Shown piece after piece: positions 1 to 8,439 of a stretch of 64,000 nucleotides of DNA; position 1 is the first letter of the stretch, and every line of letters starts with the position of its first letter. Origin of the DNA: Robiginitalea sp. SC105 (GTDB lineage: Bacteria; Bacteroidota; Bacteroidia; Flavobacteriales; Flavobacteriaceae); contig NZ_JACLZF010000001.1 in assembly GCF_014243345.1 (NCBI RefSeq), positions 992,001-1,056,000 on the forward strand, read 5' to 3'. Both the position numbers and the translations under genes were made by a program. Under the pieces are notes generated by a model. That model was not told where the DNA came from, did not search any database, and saw only the letters and a list, made by a program, of their open reading frames with translations.

Positions 1-1417
1 CCGGAACGGGGGCGTATTCCAACTGCACCTTGTCGGTGGCCGTGGCTGCCGTCATGGAAGGGAATGCCCCGCCAGCAACCGCGGCTGCCCGGGCGGCGCC
101 AACCGCGCCGGTTGTGGCAACCATCTCGATGGTCGCCCCGGTAAGCGTGGCTACGGTTTCCGCAAAAGGGCGCGCCCGGAAAAGGTTATCGTTCCCGGCC
201 CGTATTTTACGTAGGTTCACCCCGTCGGCCGCCATGATTTCCATGCCGTAGACAAAGGAAAAGGCGATGCCTTCCAGGGCGGCCCGGAAAAGGTGGTCGC
301 GTTTGTGGGTGTTAAAGCTTAGGCCGGAAATGCGTGCCCCAACCAGGATGTTGCTGAGCATGCGTTCGGCCCCATTGCCGAATGGAAAGATGCGCAGGCC
401 CTGGCTGCCGACCGGGATCCTTGCCGCCATTTGGTTCATCTCCGCATAGTCCGTGTCCTCCGATACTTGTTGCTGCATCCAGCTGTACTGTATCCCGGTG
501 CCGTTGATGCACAGCAATTTCCCGATGCGCGGGTTTTCTGCGCTGTGGTTGACATGGGCAAAATTATTTACCCGGTTCATCTCACGGGTCTGGGTGCGAT
601 CCGTCACCGCGTAAACCACCCCGGAGGTTCCTCCGGTGGCGGCTACCTCTCCCGGCTCCATCACGTCTAACGATAGTGCATTATTGGGCTGGTCCCCCGC
701 CCGGTAGAGGATAGGCGTTCCTTTTTTAAGCCCGCAGGCTTCGGCCCCGGATTCGTCGAGCTCGGACTGCGGTCCGAAAGTCGGTACGATATCAGGCAAC
801 AGGCCCGGGTCTATCCCGGCGGTTTCCATGAGCCAGGCCGCAGGCTGTTCCTCCTTGAAATCCCAGAGGATCCCCTCGGAAAGCCCTGAGGCGGTGGTAG
901 TGCAGCGCCCCGACAACCGCAAGGCGATATAATCGCCCGGCAACATGATTTTATGTATTTTTTTAAAGAGTTCGGGCTGGTTTTCCCGGACCCAGAACAG
1001 CTTGGACAGGGTGAAATTCCCGGGGGCATTCAGCAACCGCTCCCGGCATTCAGCCTCCCCGGCCTTTTGCAGCAGGGCCTCCCCGGCAGCAACGGCGCGG
1101 CTGTCACACCAAATGATGGACGGGCGCAAAGGTTTCAAGTCCTGATCCACTACTACCAACCCATGCATCTGATAGGAGATGCCGATGCCCTTTACCGCAT
1201 CGGCCTTAATGCCCGTTTTTTCGAGTAGTTCCCGGGTGGCCAGCTGCACCTGTTCCCACCAGAGGTCCGGGTCCTGTTCGCCCCATCCCGGTTGGGGGGC
1301 GTCGATGGGCATCTCTTTTTTAGGTTGCTGGACCCGGGCGATTTCCGACCCGTCCGCCGAGGAGACCAGGGCGGCCTTAACCGAAGAACTGCCAATATCA
1401 TATCCAATCCAGTACAT
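1..1417 (-). CDS. xylB: Xylulokinase, FGGY family (C-terminus cut by window edge)
   Basis: Phosphorylates D-xylulose to xylulose 5-phosphate in the cytoplasm, the last step that brings xylose into the pentose phosphate pathway. The frame is open from the ATG at 1417 to the window edge, 472 codons, so only about 20-30 residues of a usual ~495-residue enzyme are missing. Visible motifs are the N-terminal phosphate loop YDIGSSSVKAAL (residues 6-17), the substrate motif MHGLV (84-88), IIWCDSRA (101-108), a GTSGVVYAV glycine-rich loop in the middle, and the second FGGY signature near GLSFNTHKRDHLFRAALEG. It is transcribed away from aguA with about 200 bp between them. MHGLV and the CDSR motif favour xylulokinase over gluconate, glycerol or fucose kinases. 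The assignment is strong; the exact sugar is inferred from motifs and the xylan context. Confidence 0.9.
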   Translation of the reverse strand, partial: MYWIGYDIGSSSVKAALVSSADGSEIARVQQPKKEMPIDAPQPGWGEQDPDLWWEQVQLATRELLEKTGIKADAVKGIGISYQMHGLVVVDQDLKPLRPSIIWCDSRAVAAGEALLQKAGEAECRERLLNAPGNFTLSKLFWVRENQPELFKKIHKIMLPGDYIALRLSGRCTTTASGLSEGILWDFKEEQPAAWLMETAGIDPGLLPDIVPTFGPQSELDESGAEACGLKKGTPILYRAGDQPNNALSLDVMEPGEVAATGGTSGVVYAVTDRTQTREMNRVNNFAHVNHSAENPRIGKLLCINGTGIQYSWMQQQVSEDTDYAEMNQMAARIPVGSQGLRIFPFGNGAERMLSNILVGARISGLSFNTHKRDHLFRAALEGIAFSFVYGMEIMAADGVNLRKIRAGNDNLFRARPFAETVATLTGATIEMVATTGAVGAARAAAVAGGAFPSMTAATATDKVQLEYAPVP

Positions 1418-1615
1418 GCTTTCCGACGCGTGTTTGTTTGATTCCTGTGTAGGTTGCCGATTTTTCAAACGGGCCTGTTAAAATCCGCATATATTCCGAC
1501 TTGCACAAATCTGCGATCAAAAATATGCGCTTCCTGCTGGCAGGTATTCTCGTCCATATCCCGAATAATGCAGCAAAATTTCATTAAATTCCCCGCTAAG
1601 TCAGTCCGAACCGAT
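1418..1615. promoter_or_regulatory. Divergent intergenic region between xylB and aguA
   Basis: About 200 bp separate the two divergent starts, so both promoters must lie here. The stretch is clearly more AT-rich than the flanking genes. I cannot pick out a convincing Bacteroidota -33/-7 pair or a strong palindromic operator. A shared regulator for xylose or glucuronate use is plausible from the layout alone. Confidence 0.4.
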
Positions 1616-3826
1616 ATGTGGCAAACTCCATCCCTGCCGGCACGTCCGGCCATTATCCTACTGGTAATCCTTTTATTTGCCGACTGTCCCATGCGGGCCG
1701 GGGCTGACCCTGGAAATCCGCTGCCATGGGGGTATGAGCTGTGGCTGAAGTTCGCCCCGGTCAGCGATTCCGTCCTGGCAAGCCAGTACCGGGCATCCCT
1801 CGAGGGCATTGTGATGGAGCCCGTGGGCGCTACCCAGGAGATTGCGTACCGGGAACTAACCGAAGGTATCGGCAACATGCTCTCCCGTCCCCTCTTGCCC
1901 CGGACCACTACCTCCGGAGGAAACCTGCTGGTAGCCGCCACCCTGGACCGGTTGCCCACCCGGTTCCGGGAGTTTCTCGGGGAGCGGAAGATCCCAGCCG
2001 AGGGGTTTTTGATCCGGGAGGTGGCCGATGGCCCGAGAAAGCATATTTTATTGACTGCCGCAGACGATGCTGGCCTGCTCTATGGGGCATACCGGTTGCT
2101 CCGCCTGGTACAGACGCATCGCCCCCTTTCGGGCCTCGACCAACTGGATGCGCCGAAGGCCCGGTTGCGGATGCTCAACCACTGGGACAACCTGGACCGG
2201 AGCATCGAACGGGGCTATGCGGGTTTTTCCATTTTCAACTGGCATACGCTGCCGGATTTCAGGGACCCGCGCTATGAAGACTATGCGCGCGCCAACGCCT
2301 CCCTGGGCATCAACGCCACGGCAGTGACCAACGTCAACGCCAATGCGCTGGTCCTCACCGAAGCCTACATTGACAAGGCGCGTGCGCTTGCCGATATTTT
2401 CAGGCCGTACGGCATCCGGCTTTACCTGACCGCACGCTTTTCCGCCCCCATGGAAATCGGCGGGCTGGATACGGCCGACCCCCTGGACCCGCGTGTGTCC
2501 GCATGGTGGCGGGACAAGGCGGGAGAGATTTACCGGGCGATCCCGGATTTCGGGGGCTTCCTGGTCAAGGCAAATTCCGAGGGGCAGCCGGGCCCGCAGA
2601 ATTACGGGCGTTCTCACCGGGAGGGGGCCAATATGCTGGCCGATGCCCTGGGGCCGTTTGGCGGGAATGTGATCTGGCGGGCATTTGTGTATTCGGAGGA
2701 AGACCCGGAAGACCGGGCCAAACAGGCCTATTCGGAATTTGCCCCGGAGGACGGTAAATTCCGTGACAACGTATTGCTGCAGGTAAAGAACGGGCCGATC
2801 GACTTCCAGCCGAGGGAACCGATCCACCCGCTGTTTGGTGCGATGCCCGAAACCCCTTTGCTGGTCGAATTCCAGATTACCAAGGAATACCTCGGGTTTG
2901 CCACCCACCTCGCCTTCCTTCCCAAATTGTTTGAGGAGGTACTGCAGACGGACACTTACCGGGAAGGTCCCGGTTCCACTGTGGCCCGGGTTGTGGACGG
3001 GAGCCTGCACGGCAAGGCCCTGAGCGGGATGGCAGGGGTGGCCAATATCGGGACGGACATCAACTGGACGGGTCACCCCTTTGGCCAGGCCGACTGGTAC
3101 GGTTTCGGCCGCCTGGCGTGGGACCCCTACCTGAGCAGCGGGCAGCTTGCGGAAGAATGGGTCCGCGCCACCTTTGGCAATGACCCGGTCCTGGTGGCTT
3201 CCCTGAAAGACATGATGCTGCGCTCCCGGGAGGCCGTGGTAAACTATATGAACCCCCTGGGCCTCCACCACCTTTTTGATACGGGCCACCATTACGGCCC
3301 CGGTCCCTGGGTGGACGACCTTTCCCGACCCGAGTGGAACCCGGTCTACTACCACCAGGCGGATGCTTCGGGGATCGGGTTTGACCGGAGCGCAACCGGC
3401 AGCAACGCCGTTGCCCAGTATGCCCCGGAACTGGCAACCCGTTACGGCAGCCTGGAAACCTGCCCGGAGGAATTCCTTTTGTGGTTCCACCATGTTCCCT
3501 GGGATTACCGGCTGCGGAGCGGGCACACCCTCTGGGAGGGCCTGGGCCTGAAATACCAGGAAGGGGTGGATACCGTGGTTGGGATGCTGGCCGACTGGCA
3601 GGAACTCGAATCCAGGCTCCCCCAGGAGGTTTACCGGGACGTCTCCATGAGGCTGCAGATACAACTCAGGGAGGCCCGCTGGTGGAAGTACGCCTGCATG
3701 CAATATTTCCGTACATTCTCCGGGATGGATTTTCCCCAGGGCATGGAACCCCCGGAGCATCCATTGGAGTATTACAAAGCATTGCGGTTTCCCTTTGCCC
3801 CGGGGATTCGCCCACGATGGAACTAA
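1616..3826 (+). CDS. aguA: Alpha-glucuronidase, glycoside hydrolase family 67
   Basis: Removes (4-O-methyl)-D-glucuronic acid from the non-reducing end of xylo-oligosaccharides. The protein is about 736 residues from the chosen ATG. That start gives a basic n-region and a hydrophobic core (IILLVILLFADC) ending near AGA, a signal peptide that suggests a periplasmic enzyme. Upstream in-frame ATGs at 1568 and 1454 would bury the signal, so I reject them. Catalytic motifs are well placed: Glu322 in NSEGQPGP, Asp396 in GPIDFQPRE and Glu424 in KEYLG. Their 74/28 residue spacing matches, from memory, the general acid Glu292 and the Asp365/Glu393 pair of the Cellvibrio GH67 enzyme. Ten bases separate it from the SDR gene, and uxuA follows, so the released uronic acid is handled by the same operon. 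Confidence 0.95.
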   Translation: MWQTPSLPARPAIILLVILLFADCPMRAGADPGNPLPWGYELWLKFAPVSDSVLASQYRASLEGIVMEPVGATQEIAYRELTEGIGNMLSRPLLPRTTTSGGNLLVAATLDRLPTRFREFLGERKIPAEGFLIREVADGPRKHILLTAADDAGLLYGAYRLLRLVQTHRPLSGLDQLDAPKARLRMLNHWDNLDRSIERGYAGFSIFNWHTLPDFRDPRYEDYARANASLGINATAVTNVNANALVLTEAYIDKARALADIFRPYGIRLYLTARFSAPMEIGGLDTADPLDPRVSAWWRDKAGEIYRAIPDFGGFLVKANSEGQPGPQNYGRSHREGANMLADALGPFGGNVIWRAFVYSEEDPEDRAKQAYSEFAPEDGKFRDNVLLQVKNGPIDFQPREPIHPLFGAMPETPLLVEFQITKEYLGFATHLAFLPKLFEEVLQTDTYREGPGSTVARVVDGSLHGKALSGMAGVANIGTDINWTGHPFGQADWYGFGRLAWDPYLSSGQLAEEWVRATFGNDPVLVASLKDMMLRSREAVVNYMNPLGLHHLFDTGHHYGPGPWVDDLSRPEWNPVYYHQADASGIGFDRSATGSNAVAQYAPELATRYGSLETCPEEFLLWFHHVPWDYRLRSGHTLWEGLGLKYQEGVDTVVGMLADWQELESRLPQEVYRDVSMRLQIQLREARWWKYACMQYFRTFSGMDFPQGMEPPEHPLEYYKALRFPFAPGIRPRWN

Positions 3827-3836
3827 ATTCAGAAAA

Positions 3837-4577
3837 ATGGACCCAAAAATAGTACTGGTAACAGGCGCGACCTCCGGATTGGGGTACGCGACCGCCAAAA
3901 GATTCTGCGAGGCCGGGCATATCTGTTATGTCATTGGCCGGAACCCGGAAAAGACCCGTAAAAGCTGCGGGGAATTGGGGGAAAATGCCCGGGAGGTAGT
4001 CCTGGACCTTACCCATACTGCGGAGATTCCCGCCACCATACGCAGGATCGTCGAAGAAGCCGGCCGGATTGATGTCCTGGTCAACAATGCAGGCATCAAT
4101 ATGAAGAAGCCACTGCTGGATGTGACCGACGCCGAATTCGAACGGATTTTGCAAACCAACCTGCACAGCGTCTTTACCATCAGCCGGGAAGTAGGCAAGG
4201 TGATGCGGGAGCAGGGGCAGGGGAATATCGTAAACATCAGTTCAATGGCCGCCCAGTATGGCCTGCCCTATGTGGTGGCCTATTCGGCCAGCAAAACAGC
4301 TATTGAGGGGATGACCCGGGCCATGGCAGTGGAACTGGCCCCTATGGGCATCCGGGTGAATTGCGTGGCACCGGGCTTTATCAAGACCCCGATGACGGCC
4401 AAGGCGCTGGACAGCGACCCGCCCCGGAAGGACCGGGTGTTTGCCCGCACACCCATGGGGGAAATGGGCGTCCCGGAAGACATCGCCGATGCGGTGTATT
4501 TCCTGGCTTCTGAAAAGGCGCGGTTTATCACCGGGGTGGTACTGCCGGTAGATGGGGGAAATAGTATTGGATTCTGA
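3837..4577 (+). CDS. SDR-family oxidoreductase, probable D-fructuronate (mannonate) reductase
   Basis: A 246-residue classical short-chain dehydrogenase. The cofactor loop TGATSGLG is near residues 8-15, NNAG follows at about 85-88, and the catalytic Ser and the YSASK Tyr/Lys pair sit near 135-155, followed by a VAPGFIKTPM segment. The start is the ATG of MDPKIVLV just ahead of the first beta strand; an in-frame ATG 42 bp upstream overlaps aguA and adds nothing recognisable. It lies between aguA and uxuA and its stop overlaps the uxuA start (TGATG), so translation is probably coupled. Sequence alone places it near FabG-like and gluconate 5-dehydrogenase-like SDRs. The operon argues for fructuronate to mannonate reduction, as done by the SDR-type UxuB of Bacillus. 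The SDR call is strong; the substrate is inferred. Confidence 0.8.
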   Translation: MDPKIVLVTGATSGLGYATAKRFCEAGHICYVIGRNPEKTRKSCGELGENAREVVLDLTHTAEIPATIRRIVEEAGRIDVLVNNAGINMKKPLLDVTDAEFERILQTNLHSVFTISREVGKVMREQGQGNIVNISSMAAQYGLPYVVAYSASKTAIEGMTRAMAVELAPMGIRVNCVAPGFIKTPMTAKALDSDPPRKDRVFARTPMGEMGVPEDIADAVYFLASEKARFITGVVLPVDGGNSIGF

Positions 4578-5770
4578 TGGAGAAGGATCAGCACACAAAC
4601 CGGATGTTGCCCTGTATGCGCTGGTACGGCCCGAGGGACGGGGTAACGCTTGCCTCCATCCGGCAGGCCGGGGCCCGGGGTGTCGTGACCGCCCTGCACC
4701 AGATACCGCCGGGGGACGTATGGACAGAAACGGCTATCCGCGAACGCCAGCAAATGGTCCAGGATGCAGGGATGGAATGGGAGGTCGTGGAAAGTCTCCC
4801 GGTCTCGGAGGCCATCAAGCAGCAGCAAGGCGATTTCCGTACCCATATAGCCAATTATCAGGAAAGCATCCGGAACCTCTCCGCCTGCGGTATCCGGGTA
4901 ATCACCTATAATTTTATGCCCGTGCTGGACTGGGTACGCACCGAACTGGCACACGCCAATCCCGACGGTACGCGCACCCTGCGCTTTGACCGGTCGGAAT
5001 TTGCCTCGTACGATATCCACGCCCTGAGGAGGCCTGGTGCGGAAGCCGACTACGAGGCATCAACCCTGGAAAAGGCGGCGGAACTGGCAAGGACCCTGAC
5101 CGGGGAGGAGCGCGAACGGATCCGCAGGTCGGTGCTCCAGGGGCTGCCCGGGAGCGATGAACAGTTTACAGAAGCCGGTTTGATGGATCTTTTGGGCCAA
5201 TACGACCACATTCCCGAAGACCGGTTGCGGCAGCACCTGGTGGATTTCCTCGAGGCGGTGGTACCCGTGGCCAAGGCAAGCGGGGCGGTCCTGGCCATCC
5301 ATCCCGATGACCCGCCCTATCCGCTGCTCGGGTTGCCCCGGGTGGTATCGGGGCGGGCGCACCTGAAGCTGCTCTTCGACGCGGTGCCGGACACGGCCAA
5401 CGGCCTCTGTTTCTGCACGGGTTCCCTCGGGGCCGGGAAAACCAACGACCTCCCGGACATGGTCAGGGAATTCGGGGACCGTATCCATTTCCTCCACCTG
5501 AGAAACGTGGCCCATGAGGCAGACGGCGCCTTCCGGGAGTCCGACCACCTGAGCGGCCACGTCCCCATGGAAGAGGTGGTGGCTGAGGTTCTCCGCCTGA
5601 TGGGCCGCCGGGACATGTCCCTCCCTATGCGGCCGGACCACGGCTTCCTGCACGAGTTGGAATTCGGGAGCCGGAGTTATCCGGGGTATTCGCTGATTGG
5701 CCGGCTGAAGGGCCTGGCAGAGCTCCGGGGCCTGGAACAGGGGCTGATATACGGTTCTAACCAGTTGTAA
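4577..5770 (+). CDS. uxuA: Mannonate dehydratase
   Basis: Dehydrates D-mannonate to 2-keto-3-deoxygluconate in the hexuronate branch. The 397-residue length fits the UxuA TIM-barrel family. The N-terminal segment MRWYGPRDGVTLASIRQAG is typical, as are VVTALHQIPPGDVW, the metal-site strand LAIHPDDPPYPLLGLPR, the FCTGSLGA segment and the C-terminal MRPDHGF. The start codon overlaps the stop of the SDR gene, so the two are co-translated. With aguA and the SDR it covers uronic acid release, reduction and dehydration. Uronate isomerase, KDG kinase and KDPG aldolase are not in the window and must be encoded elsewhere. Confidence 0.95.
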   Translation: MEKDQHTNRMLPCMRWYGPRDGVTLASIRQAGARGVVTALHQIPPGDVWTETAIRERQQMVQDAGMEWEVVESLPVSEAIKQQQGDFRTHIANYQESIRNLSACGIRVITYNFMPVLDWVRTELAHANPDGTRTLRFDRSEFASYDIHALRRPGAEADYEASTLEKAAELARTLTGEERERIRRSVLQGLPGSDEQFTEAGLMDLLGQYDHIPEDRLRQHLVDFLEAVVPVAKASGAVLAIHPDDPPYPLLGLPRVVSGRAHLKLLFDAVPDTANGLCFCTGSLGAGKTNDLPDMVREFGDRIHFLHLRNVAHEADGAFRESDHLSGHVPMEEVVAEVLRLMGRRDMSLPMRPDHGFLHELEFGSRSYPGYSLIGRLKGLAELRGLEQGLIYGSNQL

Positions 5771-5881
5771 ATGAAGGAGTAATGCCGATAAGATATTTTT
5801 GGATGGCACCGGTTATTTAAGTAATATTATACGGGGTGCGCGGTGTGAAACAGGCGCATAATTTCCCTCAAATAGTTGCAA

Positions 5882-6199
5882 GTGAAGTTTACGATAGACG
5901 AACAGCGGGCTGTACTGAAGGCCATTGACAAAGTGGTCCTGGCCGACGACCGCGCTTATGAAGAGGAGGCAAACTTTGTCCTCCAGATGGCCAGCCTCCT
6001 CCGGTTTAAAATGGAATTGGTCCGGGAGGCCCGCCACATGGATTACCAGGAGGCCCTTCGCATCCTGCAGGCCATGTCCATTTCCAAAAAAGAAACCCTG
6101 GCCACCATGCTTCGCGAAACGGCCGGGGCAGACGGGCGTATTACAGAGGAGGAACTGGAACTCGTCCAGGAGATCATCGCGGAAGTTGGTCTGGATTGA
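5882..6199 (+). CDS. TerB-like small acidic helical protein (non-ATG start)
   Basis: A protein of about 105 residues, rich in Glu/Asp, with two helix-loop-helix halves and the acidic loop GADGRITEEELELVQEII, the pattern of the TerB (tellurite resistance) / DnaJ-associated fold. No ATG is available. I chose GTG at 5882 because it aligns residue for residue with the ATG start of the paralogue at 6778 (VKFTIDEQRAVLK against MEFNLMEKLAVLK); a TTG six bases upstream is the alternative. It follows uxuA by about 110 bp and is probably its own unit. No cysteines, signal or membrane segment are present, so it should be cytoplasmic. Function is unknown, and the TerB link is structural analogy. Confidence 0.7.
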   Translation: MKFTIDEQRAVLKAIDKVVLADDRAYEEEANFVLQMASLLRFKMELVREARHMDYQEALRILQAMSISKKETLATMLRETAGADGRITEEELELVQEIIAEVGLD

Positions 6200-6239
6200 T
6201 AGCCAGGCAAAACCCTTTTAATTGTGCGGTACCTGAAGG

Positions 6240-6259
6240 ACCCCTCAGTCCTGAGGGGT
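6240..6259. terminator. Bidirectional hairpin between convergent genes
   Basis: A perfect 9-bp inverted repeat, ACCCCTCAG-TC-CTGAGGGGT, lies between the end of the plus-strand TerB-like gene and the end of the minus-strand DUF2237 gene. It overlaps the DUF2237 stop codon at 6245-6247. There is no clear U-tract on either side, so it may block read-through between convergent units rather than act as a classic intrinsic terminator. Confidence 0.55.
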
Positions 6260-6619
6260 GTGCTTGTATTCCAGGAGCCAACTGAACTCCAGGAATTCCA
6301 GGGCCTTTTGGTGGGTAGCTTCCAGGATGACCGGCGGGGCCACGCCTTCTTCATAGGCCTCCTTCCAGCGCGTGGCACAGAGGCACCAGGAATCCCCGGG
6401 TTTGAGGCCCGGAAAATTAAAATAGGGCATCGGGCTGCTGAGGTCGTTGCCCCTGGATTTAGTAAACCGGAGGAACTCCTCCGTCATGATGGCACAAACC
6501 ACATGGGAGCCTGAGTCTCCGGGGCCTGTACTGCATAACCCATTGCGGTAAAAGCCGGTGACCGGTTCCAGGCTGCAGGGGATGAGTTCGCCCCCAAGGA
6601 CATTCCGGTTGGTTTCCAT
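6245..6619 (-). CDS. DUF2237 family protein
   Basis: A 124-residue protein matching the DUF2237/COG3651 pattern almost end to end: NVLGGELIPCS, TGFYRNGLCSTGPGDSGSH, VVCAIMTEEFL, SRGNDLSSP, FPGLKPGDSWCLCATRW and APPVILEATH. The start is METNRNVLGG at 6619; an in-frame ATG 39 bp upstream adds a non-conserved tail. Four cysteines, including the WCLC pair, and several conserved charged residues suggest metal or nucleotide-like ligand binding, but the biochemical role of the family is not established to my knowledge. It has no signal sequence and is probably cytoplasmic. It stands alone between two plus-strand TerB-like genes. Confidence 0.88.
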   Translation of the reverse strand: METNRNVLGGELIPCSLEPVTGFYRNGLCSTGPGDSGSHVVCAIMTEEFLRFTKSRGNDLSSPMPYFNFPGLKPGDSWCLCATRWKEAYEEGVAPPVILEATHQKALEFLEFSWLLEYKHTPQD

Positions 6620-6777
6620 ATAGCTGCTTTGTATAAAATTACACCATCTTTCCGACATGGCCCGCAGTTGGAATTATTGAAGGGCAGCCCGCTTGGGCAA
6701 TCGATAATCTTACTATCTTTTCAGTCCCTGAAAATTGGGTTCCGGGAAGGTGGAACCCAGGTTTAAATGTTAGAAGA

Positions 6778-7104
6778 ATGGAATTCAATTTAATGGAAAA
6801 ACTGGCAGTCCTCAAAACGATCGACGAGGTGATCCAGTTGGATAATGAGGTAAAGGAAGGCGAAGTAAAATTCATGAACCGGCTCTCGGAGAAACTCGAA
6901 TTCGAACCGGGTTTGATCGAGGAGGCCCGCCGCACGGACCCTGCCGAAGCCCTGGGTGTGCTCCGGGCCATGCCCAGGGAGCAGAAACAGGTTCTCGCCC
7001 GCCTGCTCAACGAGGCGGCCAATTCGGACGGGGATGTGGACGAACGGGAAATCCAGTTTATCTACCGGGTGCTTACTGCAGCCGGTATCCGGCTCGAAGA
7101 CTGA
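6778..7104 (+). CDS. TerB-like small acidic helical protein, paralogue of the 5882 gene
   Basis: A 108-residue, strongly acidic, all-helical protein. It aligns along its length with the product at 5882: LAVLKTIDEVIQLDNEV matches RAVLKAIDKVVLADDRA, and ANSDGDVDEREIQFIYRV matches AGADGRITEEELELVQEI. The two probably arose by local duplication, later split by the DUF2237 gene on the other strand. The DSDG/DADG-type acidic loop resembles a calcium- or metal-binding loop, as in TerB. The in-frame ATG at 6793 is a possible alternative start, but the longer form aligns better. Function is unknown. Confidence 0.8.
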   Translation: MEFNLMEKLAVLKTIDEVIQLDNEVKEGEVKFMNRLSEKLEFEPGLIEEARRTDPAEALGVLRAMPREQKQVLARLLNEAANSDGDVDEREIQFIYRVLTAAGIRLED

Positions 7105-7266
7105 ACGCTGGCAGTTCTTTCCGGGGTCGACACGACGGCCCGGGATCCTTCCCGCGGTTTCCTGAAGTGGGTTTCCGGGAGGGTGCTTTGGGAATTTCGC
7201 CCTGTAAGCCTCACACAGTGAGTGGTATAGCAAAATATTTTGTATCTTATTAGGAAAAAGGCGACC

Positions 7267-8058
7267 ATGAAAACGCCACTGATCCTGTTGTTAACGCTTG
7301 CCCTGGTCATAGGCTGCCGGGAGGCCCCTGAAAAGGATTCCACGCCCCCGGAGTTGACGGCCCCGGAATACGCGAAACTGGGCCGGGATAAACTATATGT
7401 GGCCTGGGAATTCGATGCGGCCAGGGAAGCCCTGCTGAAGGCAGTCGAAATGAATCCGGAGGATGCGTTATCCCATGCCAACCTGGCCTGGTACTGGATG
7501 CTCGAGGATAAACGGGAAGCCTCCATGCGACATATCGAACTGGCTAAGAAGGCCGCGCCGGAGGACCCGCTTTGGGTACAGTGGCACGGTTGGATTTGTT
7601 ATTTCTACGACGATTTTGAGTGTGCGGAGAAGTACCTGAAGGAGGCTATTGAGATGCAACCCCGGCAACGGGATGCCTATTTTACCCTGGGGCGGATGTA
7701 TTATCGGATCGGCCGTGAGGCTGAGGGCCTGGAGTATATGGAACAAGCCGCCAGGGATTCTACCGGCCGCCCTGCCCGGGCCATGTACCTGGTGCTGACT
7801 GGCCGGGAAGCAGAAGCAAGGGAAATTATCCGGCAAATTGAATCGGCGGAAACAACTTCCCTGGAGACCATGGTGCTGGTGCCCCTGTACAACATGCTCG
7901 GGGAACGTGAAAAAGCCCTGGATTGGCTCGAGGCCAATTACGAGCGCAGGCAGCCCCTGTTACCCTGGTTGCGTTACATGCCCATAAACAGGCCCCTGCA
8001 CGATGAGCCCCGATTCCAGGCGATGGTGGAAAAGATCGGGGCACCTTCCGGGAAATAA
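7267..8058 (+). CDS. TPR-repeat lipoprotein
   Basis: A 263-residue lipoprotein. A short basic start and hydrophobic stretch end in the lipobox LVIGC, with Cys18 the predicted lipid anchor. Three or four TPR motifs follow (AREALLKAVEMNPEDALSHA, CAEKYLKEAIEMQPRQRDAY and later helices). The C-terminal end, LPWLRYMPINRPLHDEPRF, resembles the tail of TolB/TPR regulators, including the cyclase at 51354. The ATG at 7267 is chosen because the upstream in-frame TTG would put charged residues ahead of the signal. It is probably attached to the outer or inner membrane and mediates protein contacts. The partner is unknown. Confidence 0.8.
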   Translation: MKTPLILLLTLALVIGCREAPEKDSTPPELTAPEYAKLGRDKLYVAWEFDAAREALLKAVEMNPEDALSHANLAWYWMLEDKREASMRHIELAKKAAPEDPLWVQWHGWICYFYDDFECAEKYLKEAIEMQPRQRDAYFTLGRMYYRIGREAEGLEYMEQAARDSTGRPARAMYLVLTGREAEAREIIRQIESAETTSLETMVLVPLYNMLGEREKALDWLEANYERRQPLLPWLRYMPINRPLHDEPRFQAMVEKIGAPSGK

Positions 8059-8094
8059 AAGATCTTTGCGACCGCTGGCGAGAGGGTTATAGGA

Positions 8095-8439
8095 TTAACG
8101 GAGCGTTCGGCCTACCCTTTTCTTTCGCCTCCCGCTGAATAATTCGATTACCACCCCCACCGTAACACCCCCTGCGACCGTGGCAGCGAGGTCGCCGTTG
8201 TCCCATTTCCCGTAACGGTTCTGGTCGATCAGCTCTTTGGCAGCCCCGGCAAGCAGGCTCCCCCCAACCGCCCCGGTGATCGTCCACCATTTATCGCCCC
8301 CGGAAATCTCGTGGGCAATAAACGCCCCTGCGGCCCCGGAGACAACGCCGGCCCCAAAGTGCAACACCTTGTCCTGCTGCAGCTGGGAAAACGAACAACA
8401 GCTGCTGAGCAACAGCAAAACCAGTACCCCCTGCCTCAT
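8095..8439 (-). CDS. Small exported glycine-rich membrane protein, hypothetical
   Basis: A 114-residue protein with an N-terminal hydrophobic signal (VLVLLLLSSCCSFSQ), the short motif DKVLHFGAGV, and two further hydrophobic glycine/alanine-rich stretches (GAAGAFIAHEI and VAGGVTVGVVIEL). The DKxxHF start with small-residue helices resembles small YfiM/DUF2279-type exported proteins, but I would not name the family. The C-terminus is basic (RRKKRVGRTLR). Its ATG overlaps the stop of the shortened VOC gene upstream (ATGA), so the two are co-transcribed. Confidence 0.65.
   Translation of the reverse strand: MRQGVLVLLLLSSCCSFSQLQQDKVLHFGAGVVSGAAGAFIAHEISGGDKWWTITGAVGGSLLAGAAKELIDQNRYGKWDNGDLAATVAGGVTVGVVIELFSGRRKKRVGRTLR

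Noticed and set aside
1454-1615. Upstream ATG as the aguA start
   Set aside because: Would add 54 residues without family support and bury the signal peptide that begins at 1616.
2048-3898. Very long open frame on the minus strand opposite aguA
   Set aside because: It is the antisense of a strongly conserved GH67 gene, has no domain pattern, and arises from GC-rich codon use.
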